28,227 nucleotides of DNA from Clostridiales bacterium UBA4706 (GTDB lineage: Bacteria; Bacillota; Clostridia; Oscillospirales; Oscillospiraceae). The DNA lies in assembly GCA_002404605.1 (NCBI GenBank), contig DHKA01000041.1, positions 1 to 28,227 on the forward strand, given 5' to 3'. This document shows, piece after piece, positions 8,714 to 15,232 of this stretch (the first letter of the stretch is position 1; each line of letters opens with the position of its first letter). Below the pieces are notes generated by a model, which saw nothing but the letters and a program-made list of their open reading frames with translations, ran no database searches and was not told where the DNA came from. The translations under genes and the position numbers were made by a program.

Positions 8714-9223
8714 TCAAAAAATGTCGGGGAATTCTTTTTCGAGGACGGCTTTAACCTTTTTTAATCTGTAGGCATAGGTCTTTCTGCCAATCCCAATGCG
8801 TTCGCCGATGGCATCCTCTGATAAACCCTCAAGCCGCATCTCGCCGATTTTGATTGCCTCCGGCATCAGTTCTGTAAGCCGAGCGTACAGAGCTTTCATT
8901 TCGGAAGCATCGATAATGATGTCTTCGAGTAAAGGCGAATTGTCTGGGATTTCATCGACCCAGGCGGTTTCGTTTCCTTCGTCATCGGTTTCGGTGTAAT
9001 CGAGGGAACGCGTATCGCCCATGCGGTGGAAGGGGCAAGTCAGACAGTCCATATCGCAGGTGAGCCGCTTGCTTGCGGGACACACGCAGCGACCGTGCCT
9101 CTGCTGACGGATTCGGTAGATATTGATGTCGTGGTAGTAGGCATCGAATTCTTCCTTGTTGACAGGGATGCTCTCTTTTGTGGAGCGGATGTAGATGGTG
9201 TACTGCTTGTCTTTCTTTGTCAT
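8714..9223 (-). CDS. Sigma-70 region 4-like HTH protein of the phage module
   Basis: 169-aa protein from the ATG at 9223 (MTKKDKQYTIYIRS). The C-terminal 60 residues (MKALYARLTELMPEAIKIGEM..EGLSEDAIGERIGIGRKTYAYRLKKVKAVLE) form a sigma region 4-type helix-turn-helix. The N-terminal half has a cysteine cluster, CVCP..CDMDCLTCPFH (about residues 45-65), that could bind a metal. Such proteins stand at the head of Firmicutes phage early or late modules as transcription regulators. The start is embedded in a terminator-like hairpin: GGAGG lies in the 3' arm and six U residues run straight into the AUG. Expression is therefore likely controlled at that hairpin. A longer upstream frame is rejected because it would cross the hairpin without its own site. 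Confidence 0.8.
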   Translation of the reverse strand: MTKKDKQYTIYIRSTKESIPVNKEEFDAYYHDINIYRIRQQRHGRCVCPASKRLTCDMDCLTCPFHRMGDTRSLDYTETDDEGNETAWVDEIPDNSPLLEDIIIDASEMKALYARLTELMPEAIKIGEMRLEGLSEDAIGERIGIGRKTYAYRLKKVKAVLEKEFPDIF

Positions 9224-9264
9224 AAAAAAGTCCTCCGATTTTCGATTTCTCGAAACGGAGGACT
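9224..9264 (-). terminator. Attenuator hairpin containing the Shine-Dalgarno of the sigma-like gene
   Basis: On the minus-strand RNA, AGUCCUCCG (9264-9256) pairs with CGGAGGACU (9237-9229), then UUUCGA pairs with UCGAAA around a GAAA tetraloop. That is 9 + 6 bp with one 2-nt bulge, followed by a U run (9229-9224) that abuts the AUG at 9223. The 3' arm holds the GGAGG ribosome site. A competing pairing exists: CTCCGTTTCG at 9321-9330 is the exact complement of CGAAACGGAG at 9251-9260, the 5' arm of this stem. Confidence 0.75.
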
Positions 9265-9429
9265 CTGGGTTCGGCTGCAAAAAGGGTGCAGAAAATTAAC
9301 CACAGCCCGACAGAGAGATTCTCCGTTTCGGTCTGCGGCAACCCGCTCAAAAGGCAGCCGTCATTATTAACTTGTCCGCCGCGAGCCGTTGAGCAACGGT
9401 TCATGACTCCGTCCAGCTGACGGCGGTTG

Positions 9430-9454
9430 TTTGGGCTTAAGCGCCTAGGTGACA
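9430..9454 (+). repeat. Direct repeat copy 1 (25 nt) in the leader region
   Basis: First of two copies sharing the core TTTGGGCTT..AGCGCC.AGGTGACA; it matches copy 2 at 23 of 26 aligned positions, with one gap. One substitution turns a G-C pair of the small hairpin into a G-U pair on the plus strand and an A/C mismatch on the minus strand. Confidence 0.7.
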
Positions 9455-9530
9455 CTACAGTAAACCTGTGATGTCAAGTTCGCTATGCGTCCAATTGTCC
9501 TAATGACCATCTCGGACTATGAGATTAATA

Positions 9531-9556
9531 TTTGGGCTTTGAGCGCCCAGGTGACA
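9531..9556 (+). repeat. Direct repeat copy 2 (26 nt) in the leader region
   Basis: Second copy, 101 bp after the first, with a perfect TGGGC/GCCCA hairpin inside. Flanking sequence is unrelated to that of copy 1, so only this block is conserved between the copies. Confidence 0.7.
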
Positions 9557-9629
9557 GCGCGGCACCCGTGCCGTCAGCTCGACGTTCAAACATATATAAG
9601 GTTAGGCGTAGGAGGATCCGTGTCAGCGG

Positions 9630-9812
9630 TCACCCATCCTCATCGATGAGCATGAGTTCGCCGAAGACCTCGCTATAATAAACGGGACTAAGGTCATCGA
9701 AGCAGGTCGCGTCGTACCGTCTGAACACCGAAGCCGCCACCTCATTGCCGTACTTCGCCGCAACGCTGTCGGCGGTGTTCTCGATGTTTAACTGCCAATC
9801 TTGTCTGGTCAT
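9630..9812 (-). CDS. Small conserved phage/element protein (60 aa), unknown function
   Basis: 60-aa acidic protein, MTRQDWQLNIENTADSVAAKYG.., ending in GELMLIDEDG. GGAGG stands 7-8 nt before the ATG, and the composition looks protein-like (helical repeats, AAKYGNEVAASVFRRY, then DDLSPVYYSEVF). I recall similar proteins of about 60-65 aa at the upstream end of replication modules in Clostridia prophages and conjugative elements, but none with an assigned function. It is the first minus-strand gene after the divergent control region and is followed by a 406-bp leader before the sigma-like gene. Its own promoter is not obvious. Confidence 0.65.
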   Translation of the reverse strand: MTRQDWQLNIENTADSVAAKYGNEVAASVFRRYDATCFDDLSPVYYSEVFGELMLIDEDG

Positions 9813-9864
9813 GTTGCAACCTCCGAATGTTTATTTCATATTTGATGAAGGGAATTTCACATCC

Positions 9865-9912
9865 ACAGAAACGAATTCTGTAAAAGGGGTAGAATTTTTC
9901 ACACTTTTGTGT
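9865..9912. promoter_or_regulatory. Operator-like palindromes in the divergent control region
   Basis: ACAGAA-ACGAA-TTCTGT (9865-9881) and ACAC-TTTT-GTGT (9901-9912) are perfect short palindromes. The second directly abuts the -10 box at 9913. GAATTTCACA-type sequence is also repeated at 9852 and 9892. They lie between the minus-strand phage genes and the plus-strand defence operon, where a repressor could control both. Confidence 0.4.
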
Positions 9913-9918
9913 TATACT
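9910..9918 (+). promoter_or_regulatory. Extended -10 promoter for the defence operon
   Basis: TGT-TATACT at 9910-9918 is an extended -10 (TGn plus a 5/6 hexamer). No convincing -35 is seen at 17 bp, as is common for extended -10 promoters. It would give a 5' leader of about 150 nt before the start at 10075. Confidence 0.5.
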
Positions 9919-10025
9919 GAATAAAGTGTAGATTTCGGATTTCTCCCCATTACCGTCTTCGCCTCATCTACAACTAAAACCTAAAGTAGATAAGGTTCCT
10001 GTCAATATCACAAAACAGCCCTTTG

Positions 10026-10054
10026 AGGTTACTAAGGCGGTGTAAGGTTACTAA
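10026..10054 (+). repeat. Tandem AGGTTACTAA repeats just upstream of the ribosome site
   Basis: AGGTTACTAA occurs at 10026-10035 and 10045-10054, a 19-bp period (about two helical turns), in the 5' leader of the first defence gene. A related AAGGTT occurs near 9992. Regulator binding, or an RNA element, is possible. Confidence 0.45.
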
Positions 10055-10074
10055 ATTTGAAGGAGGTTATAGAG

Positions 10075-11085
10075 ATGACCCCAAATCCAGTGCCACATCT
10101 TTGCGGAGGTATTCTCTTCGACCTGCTACTTGAAGCAAGAAAGCCGCGCCAGAAGGCAAGAAATAAGCTGAACGGCGGATCAGACGGATTAACGATTCCC
10201 GGTGTTTACGCCGGACTTGTCTACATAGTCACAGGTGAGGATTATTCTTCGATTGCAGGGACTACCCTGAACAAGTGTGCGACCAACTATAAAAAATGCG
10301 ATGACAGTACAGGCGACTATGTTCCTTTTACAAAAGCAGCTACACGCTCCGCATTTCAAAATCTGTATCAAACAAATAAACCCTGCCTCCTCAAGCGGAC
10401 AGCAGGGTTTATAGAGAGATATTTGAATAAGGATAAGTGCGTGTGGTTGGTTTCAGCTTTGATTGAAACAATGCAGAAAGATGCATCTTTCGATGGCGAA
10501 ACCTTAATAGCGGTCAGTCATTCTGATTCTCTTCCGGTTAAACAGCTTCATGAAGCACATCAGATAATGCTGTTGCCGTTTCTCTTGAGTGTTATCAACT
10601 ATGTCATGTGCAATTGTCCTGATTGCGAATCCGGCAAAGCCACCTTTACCGCTTGGTATTCTCAGGCTGGTTCTAACACCGAATGGAAATTCAAAAGCGA
10701 TATCGGGAGCGGAATTTTAGCAATCAGCATTGATACAGAGCTATCTGTGCCAACTACAGATACTTCTTTACCAACCCCAACAGATGCTGCACAAGATGCC
10801 CTTACTGATCGTGAAGTAATCGATAATGCCATATTGAACACCGGCAGAATAATGGCAGAGGTTTTCGGAGCCGCTGAACATCAGCTTGCCGAACAAATAC
10901 GGCGGAATAATAAAAAAGCGGATTCATCCGAAGATGAACCCGATAATACCGAAGCGGAGGTCGTAGATGGAGAAGAGCCATCTGGTGCCGCATCGGGAGA
11001 TAAAACAGTTGTGCATCAAACTATAGTAAATCAATATGGAGATCATCCTGTTCACATTGATTACGTCGAGAATTTGAAACTGTAA
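10075..11085 (+). CDS. ABC-3C-associated protein A, unknown function, NQYGD tail
   Basis: 336-aa protein, MTPNPVPHLCGGILFDLLLEARKP at the N-terminus. The ATG at 10075 has GGAGG 8 nt upstream; a TTG six codons earlier would place the ribosome site inside the gene. No catalytic motif of a known effector is visible. It has an alpha-helical N-terminal domain with YLNKDKCVWLVSALIETMQ (about 120-140), a CPDC pair near 180, a Thr/Asp-rich linker, a charged region, and a C-terminal tail VNQYGDHPVHIDYVENLKL. That tail recurs at the N-terminus of the next protein. I have seen similar proteins beside ABC-3C genes, so a sensor or effector role in that system is likely but inferred. Confidence 0.75.
   Translation: MTPNPVPHLCGGILFDLLLEARKPRQKARNKLNGGSDGLTIPGVYAGLVYIVTGEDYSSIAGTTLNKCATNYKKCDDSTGDYVPFTKAATRSAFQNLYQTNKPCLLKRTAGFIERYLNKDKCVWLVSALIETMQKDASFDGETLIAVSHSDSLPVKQLHEAHQIMLLPFLLSVINYVMCNCPDCESGKATFTAWYSQAGSNTEWKFKSDIGSGILAISIDTELSVPTTDTSLPTPTDAAQDALTDREVIDNAILNTGRIMAEVFGAAEHQLAEQIRRNNKKADSSEDEPDNTEAEVVDGEEPSGAASGDKTVVHQTIVNQYGDHPVHIDYVENLKL
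11026..11081 (+). repeat. NQYGD-coding repeat, copy 1
   Basis: 56 nt encoding the last 18-19 residues of protein A; 41 of 56 positions are identical to 11166-11221 in the next gene. Most differences are silent or conservative, so the peptide is better kept than the DNA. Confidence 0.75.
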
Positions 11086-11099
11086 CGGAGGTAATGCGT

Positions 11100-11813
11100 A
11101 TGGCAAATGAAATACAAAAGGGATCTGTTCCGGCAATCCCGTCTGCCGGTGCGCCAATTACTCAAGTAAATCAGTATGGAGACCGTTCGGTTCATGCGGA
11201 TCATGTAGAGAATCTGAACGTTACAGTTATTGAGAATCAAGGCTCGCCTACCGAGGATGAAAACGGCGTCCCTTTCGTTCCTCTGACACCAACAAGATAT
11301 GACAGCACAACCCGAATTATTTACCTCGGAACCGAAGAGGTTAAACTTCCAGTTCAGCTTACACCGCAGAGCAGTATTTCCCCACAGGAGCTTCCGTATG
11401 TAAACGCACTGTGCGAAGTATACGCTGAAAAAATCAACGGTGTTGTGACGCCAGACACAATAGAAACCTTGTCTAACACTCTTCGCAGAAATTTTGCCGA
11501 ACAGCGCAAAGCCTACTATAGTGCAGAAAGTGTCCATCGTTCGGTACGCGAGGTCTTTTCCGACGGCGATAAACAGTTTCAGGCGCTCAAAACGGATGCT
11601 TATGACGGGATTTCCGACACACTCTTTGATGATCGCCACACGAGCGGATATGACCGTCTCCTCGCAGTACTTGATAAGGTTACGAACATTACGCTTTCAA
11701 AATCCTCGTTTATGAACATAATCGGTCTGATAGCAAATCTTGAAAAGAAAGGCATCTGCCATATCCTGGTGAATGACGGGACGATTAAATCGTGGGTGAA
11801 TATCGATGAATGA
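11100..11813 (+). CDS. ABC-3C-type recognition/effector protein B with C-terminal ABC-3C domain
   Basis: 237-aa protein from the ATG at 11100 (MANEIQKGSV), with GGAGG 8 nt upstream; another ATG at 11094 lies too close to that site. Residues about 18-38 carry VNQYGDRSVHADHVENLNV, the same motif as the tail of protein A. The C-terminal 130 residues (AESVHRSVREVFSDGDKQFQALKTDAYDGISDTL..EKKGICHILVNDGTIKSWV) resemble the C-terminal domains described for ABC-three-component proteins. No nuclease or other toxic domain is apparent. It starts 14 bp after protein A and overlaps the middle component by 8 bp. Role: probably links target recognition to the ATPase. Confidence 0.72.
   Translation: MANEIQKGSVPAIPSAGAPITQVNQYGDRSVHADHVENLNVTVIENQGSPTEDENGVPFVPLTPTRYDSTTRIIYLGTEEVKLPVQLTPQSSISPQELPYVNALCEVYAEKINGVVTPDTIETLSNTLRRNFAEQRKAYYSAESVHRSVREVFSDGDKQFQALKTDAYDGISDTLFDDRHTSGYDRLLAVLDKVTNITLSKSSFMNIIGLIANLEKKGICHILVNDGTIKSWVNIDE
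11166..11221 (+). repeat. NQYGD-coding repeat, copy 2
   Basis: Second copy of the 56-nt block, 140 bp after the first, now in the N-terminal part of protein B. See the copy at 11026. Confidence 0.75.
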
Positions 11814-12252
11814 TCTTTTCAACACTCCGTTTGAAACCGGGTTGCGTGCGATGCTCATTCTCTCCGTCATCCGTTCCTGCGGTATGACAATTGACCGCCT
11901 TTCAGCATACGACTTTATGACCATATACGGAAAAGATTTTGAAGTGTCTAATCGGAACTTGCACGGAGATAACAGTTACAGCTTCAGCGAACTATCCTCC
12001 AAGCGGTCTGTATGTTCGGAAGGCATCAAGATGTTTGTGCTGGATGGGCTTATCGCCGTCAACCGAACTGAAGGCGGTTTTCTGTATAAGCTGACCGTCG
12101 CCGGACGCAAGTATATCGGAACCCTTGAGTCCGATTACAAAGATCAGTATTTAGCTATCGCAGAAACCGTACATAAAAAATATGCACGAAAAAGTGACTC
12201 GGCAATCTTGAAAGAAATCAGCGGCAAAGCCGTGCAATCGTTAAGGAGGTAG
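11806..12252 (+). CDS. ABC-3C middle component (MC2-like)
   Basis: 148-aa protein, MNDLFNTPFETGLRAMLILSVI at the N-terminus. The pattern fits the middle component 2 family of ABC-three-component systems: FNTPFETGLRAMLIL start, the DRLSAYDFMTIYGKDF helix, a LHGDNSYSFSELSSKRSVCSEGIKMFVLDGLI core, then a small C-terminal domain. These are winged-helix-like adaptor proteins between the ABC ATPase and the effector or sensor. It overlaps protein B by 8 bp and is separated from the ATPase start by 2 bp with AAGGAGG between, so stoichiometric expression is likely. It has no catalytic residues. Confidence 0.8.
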   Translation: MNDLFNTPFETGLRAMLILSVIRSCGMTIDRLSAYDFMTIYGKDFEVSNRNLHGDNSYSFSELSSKRSVCSEGIKMFVLDGLIAVNRTEGGFLYKLTVAGRKYIGTLESDYKDQYLAIAETVHKKYARKSDSAILKEISGKAVQSLRR

Positions 12253-12254
12253 CG

Positions 12255-14063
12255 ATGGGAAAATTCTATATTACCAAGGTGGTCGCTAAAGGCAGCGGCA
12301 AAACCGATTCCGTAATCGACCTCCGCCCTGGGTTGAATATCATCCGAGGGAGATCAAATACCGGCAAGACCTGCATCATCAAGTGTATCGATTTCTGCTT
12401 TGGCAGTAAGGCGAAACCTTTTGATGAAAGCCTTGGATATGATACCATTGAAATCTCCCTGCACACGGGCAAGGGCGATATTACAATCACACGTGCTTTG
12501 GGGAAAAACCAGGTCGATGTTGTCACCGACGTTCCCGGTTTTGAAAGCGGCAAATACGATTTGAAACACACAAATAAAAAAGACCCTCTCCCCATATTGA
12601 GCGATCTGCTTCTGGACTCAATCGGGATAGAGGGTGAACACTTCGTTATAAAGAACAAGAATTTTGAAAAGAAACGGCTGACCTGGCGCACATTCCTTCA
12701 TGTTTTGCTTTTCCATGTAGCCGATATTGCCAAAGAGAAATCCATCATCGAACCGGAGCAAGCTACTGACAGAACTGCATTGCTCTCGGCGTTGCTATAC
12801 CTGTTGTCGGGACAGGATTTTGGTGAGGCGGATGCTCAAACCAAGAAGGAAATTCGAGTCGCCCGGAAAAAAGCAGTTGAAGAATATGTCAACAGGAAAA
12901 TACAGGCTATTACGGACAAGCGCAAAGGACTGCTTGAAAGTTTGAGCGCCTTCGATGGTGTCGATGTCGAACAAACAATGCAGGACATCATTAACAGTCT
13001 TCAAAGCACGGAAACCCAGATCTCCACGGCCGTTGACCAGAGCCGTGAACTGCTCGGCCAGATTCTGCGGTTGCAAAGCCGAGCCGCCGAGTGCGATCTT
13101 TTGAAGTCTCGCTATGCCGCCCTTAGAACGCAGTATGTATCTGATGTGAAGAGGCTCTCTTTTATCGTTAACGGCGAGGTCGAGATGGGACACGTTCCAA
13201 AGAATCAGGTATGCCCATTCTGCGATGGCAAACTGCCTGTTCGGGACAAGAAATCATACATCGATTCTGCACAGGCTGAACTTGACAGAATAACCCTCCA
13301 AATGGACGGTCTGGCTGAAACGGAAAAAGACCTCGAAGCGGAAAAGGCTGAAATCGAGGCGTCGTTGAAGGAACTACAGGCAAAGCGTGACAGCATTGAG
13401 GCCATGATTGAAAACGAACTGCAGCCGAAGGCAGATGCTTTGCGGGAATCCTTGAACGGTTACCGCGCGTTCATTCAGATAAAGCAGGAACTCAGTGTTA
13501 TCGATGATTTTGCCTCCAGTTGGGAAACGGATTTGAGAGAGCTTCCCAGCGAGGACGAAACACAGATCGAGTATCATCCTAAAGAATACTTTGGTGATGA
13601 GTTCCAGGAGCGGATTGATCAGATGCTGAAAGACACCTTGATCGAATGCGCCTATGACAACCTGACTACGGCGCGGTTCAACATGAAGGATTTTGATGTT
13701 GAAGTAAACGGCCACAAAAAGGCAGATATTCACGGGCAAGGGTACTGCTCTTATCTCAATACGATTGTTGCATTCACGTTCCGTCGGTACATGGAGGCTT
13801 ACGCTAAATACAATCCCGGATTTGTGGTGATCGATACACCGTTACTTGGACTTGATCAGGGCGTAACGGATGCCGCGCCGGAAAGCATGAGAACCGCGCT
13901 ATTCAAGTTCTTTATCAATCATCAAAATGACGGCCAGATAATCATCTTGGAGAATATGATGCACATTCCCGCCCTTGATTACGAAGGCTCTGGCGCAAAT
14001 GTGATCACCTTTACCAAAGGACTCGAAGCCGGCAGATACGGATTCTTGAACGATGTGAAATGA
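12255..14063 (+). CDS. DUF3732-type ABC ATPase of the ABC-3C system
   Basis: 602-aa SMC/Rad50-like ATPase. N-terminus MGKFYITKVVAKGSGKTD leads to Walker A GRSNTGKT at 32-39 (followed by CIIKCIDFCFG). A long coiled coil occupies roughly 195-400, broken by a zinc-hook-like VCPFCDGKLPV (C320, C323). The C-terminal half has GQGYCSYLNT (494-503) where the ABC signature should be, then Walker B FVVIDTP (523-529) and IIILEN. This is the DUF3732 architecture. Threonine replaces the usual Glu after the Walker B Asp, as far as I can judge from the alignment by eye. It is the motor of the system and probably senses DNA ends or nucleoprotein structures. The next gene starts 20 bp downstream. Confidence 0.88.
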   Translation: MGKFYITKVVAKGSGKTDSVIDLRPGLNIIRGRSNTGKTCIIKCIDFCFGSKAKPFDESLGYDTIEISLHTGKGDITITRALGKNQVDVVTDVPGFESGKYDLKHTNKKDPLPILSDLLLDSIGIEGEHFVIKNKNFEKKRLTWRTFLHVLLFHVADIAKEKSIIEPEQATDRTALLSALLYLLSGQDFGEADAQTKKEIRVARKKAVEEYVNRKIQAITDKRKGLLESLSAFDGVDVEQTMQDIINSLQSTETQISTAVDQSRELLGQILRLQSRAAECDLLKSRYAALRTQYVSDVKRLSFIVNGEVEMGHVPKNQVCPFCDGKLPVRDKKSYIDSAQAELDRITLQMDGLAETEKDLEAEKAEIEASLKELQAKRDSIEAMIENELQPKADALRESLNGYRAFIQIKQELSVIDDFASSWETDLRELPSEDETQIEYHPKEYFGDEFQERIDQMLKDTLIECAYDNLTTARFNMKDFDVEVNGHKKADIHGQGYCSYLNTIVAFTFRRYMEAYAKYNPGFVVIDTPLLGLDQGVTDAAPESMRTALFKFFINHQNDGQIIILENMMHIPALDYEGSGANVITFTKGLEAGRYGFLNDVK

Positions 14064-14083
14064 GCATACACGGAGGTATCAAA

Positions 14084-14299
14084 ATGCAAATCAGTTACAA
14101 CAAGTTGTGGAAACTGCTGATCGATAAGAACATGACAAAAATGGATCTAAAAGAAGCCGCCGGTGTTAGCGCTGCATCCATCGCAAAACTCGGCAAGGGT
14201 GAAAACATTACGACCGGAGTTCTTTTGAAAATATGTGAAACACTGAACTGCCACATTGAGGACATACTCGAAACTATAGATGAGGAGGTAACAAAATGA
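14084..14299 (+). CDS. Small XRE/HTH_26-type regulator, controller-like
   Basis: 71-aa protein starting MQISYNKLWKLLIDKNMTK; GGAGG lies 7 nt upstream of the ATG at 14084, so an earlier ATG at 14060 is not preferred. It is a compact Cro/C1-type HTH (DLKEAAGVSAASIAKLGKGENITTGVLLKICETLNCHIEDILE), the type often found beside m5C methyltransferases. It overlaps the restriction endonuclease start by 4 bp (ATGA), the coupling seen between controller (C) proteins and endonucleases. Likely targets are the inverted repeats at the methyltransferase promoter (15233-15311). Control of the ABC-3C genes is also possible. Confidence 0.8.
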   Translation: MQISYNKLWKLLIDKNMTKMDLKEAAGVSAASIAKLGKGENITTGVLLKICETLNCHIEDILETIDEEVTK

Positions 14300-15213
14300 C
14301 TACTTTAAATGAAAACATCACCATCTTGGGCAATAGCCCAATTGTCAATTCCAAAGCGTCAGAAACATACGTATCCGTGACTTTCCGATATGGTGATATA
14401 GTCTGGGAAGGCTATGTGCCGATTGAGTACAGACGAACTGGAACCGCCATAGATTTTAATGATAAGGAGACCTTGTATAGTCATCTGAATTTTGTATATG
14501 ATGCGATGAAACCTGAAAAACTCTCCTCTTGGAAAGAGAAGCAAGAAGAATTCTGGGTTACTAAACCACGCGCCGATACCACAAAAGCATTCTTTGATAA
14601 ATTGGCAGAAGGTGGATGGAAATGTGGTGCCTGCGAGATGCCACGCAATCCGAACCCTCAGAGAAGAATTCAAGACCTCAAAGAGTTTGGATACACCATA
14701 GCTACGAATTTATCGAGATACTGTCCGCATTGTCAGCGAAATACAAGCCAAAGGATACTCTTACCCATTCCTCGTGGTGTGTCAGATGGCAACGGATATG
14801 AGACCTGGACACAAGACCTTCGCAAAAGAATTATTAGTGTGTTGGGCAGTATCGATGCCTATGAAAACACATTTAGTCCGCACTGTCTCCCAGATCATAA
14901 GTTTTCTGAAATTCGATGGGATGATGAGACAAAAGCAGAAAACCCCGACGATATGACCGATGATGAAATCAAGCAAAAATTCCAGTTGCTTACCAATCAA
15001 AGGAACCAGCAAAAAAGAGAAGTATGCAGAACTTGTTTCCAAACTGGAAAGCGCGGTACTATATACGGCATTCCGTATTATTATGCGGGTGGAAGTGACT
15101 GGGATCCAAGTATCCCCGCCAAGGGGAAAGATGCCGAACGCGGTTGTATTGGATGTCCGTGGTATGATATTGAAGAATGGAGAAAACATTTGCTTGAGGA
15201 GCTAACAAAGTGA
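14296..15213 (+). CDS. HNH-type restriction endonuclease (type II, m5C-associated)
   Basis: 305-aa protein. Paired cysteines C110/C113 and C143/C146 frame a segment RRIQDLKEFGYTIAT. An HNH/beta-beta-alpha-metal nuclease follows: LPDHKFSEIRW (D200, H201), FQLLTNQRNQQKREVC (N234/N237, K240) and zinc-type pairs C244/C247 and C284/C287, ending GCPWYDIEEWRK. This pattern matches restriction enzymes paired with cytosine-5 methyltransferases; the recognition site cannot be read from sequence. It is translationally coupled to the HTH gene and followed after 122 bp by the methyltransferase. Its AT-richer sequence differs from the phage module. A non-restriction HNH protein is the alternative. Confidence 0.75.
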   Translation: MTTLNENITILGNSPIVNSKASETYVSVTFRYGDIVWEGYVPIEYRRTGTAIDFNDKETLYSHLNFVYDAMKPEKLSSWKEKQEEFWVTKPRADTTKAFFDKLAEGGWKCGACEMPRNPNPQRRIQDLKEFGYTIATNLSRYCPHCQRNTSQRILLPIPRGVSDGNGYETWTQDLRKRIISVLGSIDAYENTFSPHCLPDHKFSEIRWDDETKAENPDDMTDDEIKQKFQLLTNQRNQQKREVCRTCFQTGKRGTIYGIPYYYAGGSDWDPSIPAKGKDAERGCIGCPWYDIEEWRKHLLEELTK

Positions 15214-15232
15214 TTTGCTCCTAATCAAAACA

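Larger units (their letters stand above)
9410..9584. ncRNA. Candidate structured RNA or element closed by a 15-bp inverted repeat
   Basis: The arms CGTCCAGCTGACGGC (9410-9424) and GCCGTCAGCTCGACG (9570-9584) pair at 14 of 15 positions and enclose two near-identical 25/26-nt blocks (9430-9454 and 9531-9556). Each block can form a small GGGC/GCCC-type hairpin. Next to each is a further stem: GACACTACAG/CTGTGATGTC at 9451-9475 (one mismatch, one wobble) and GGCA/TGCC at 9561-9572. No protein gene covers it. It lies between the 60-aa gene and the attenuator. I cannot decide the transcribed strand or whether the signal acts as RNA or DNA. Confidence 0.45.

Noticed and set aside
8982..9404. Open frame on the minus strand starting at an ATG at 9404 through the attenuator
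   Set aside because: It has no proper ribosome site, runs through the hairpin and then out of frame across the first 240 bp of the sigma-like gene. A regulatory leader peptide is not excluded, but nothing supports it.
9441..9463. SP6-promoter-like TAGGTGACACTACAG on the plus strand
   Set aside because: It differs from the SP6 core by one base, but the second repeat copy keeps only AGGTGACA, no single-subunit RNA polymerase gene is present, and transcription from it would oppose the phage module. Most likely coincidence within the repeat.
9430..9556. CRISPR-like array from the two 25-nt repeats
   Set aside because: Only two copies, with a gap of about 76 bp, imperfect identity and no cas genes.
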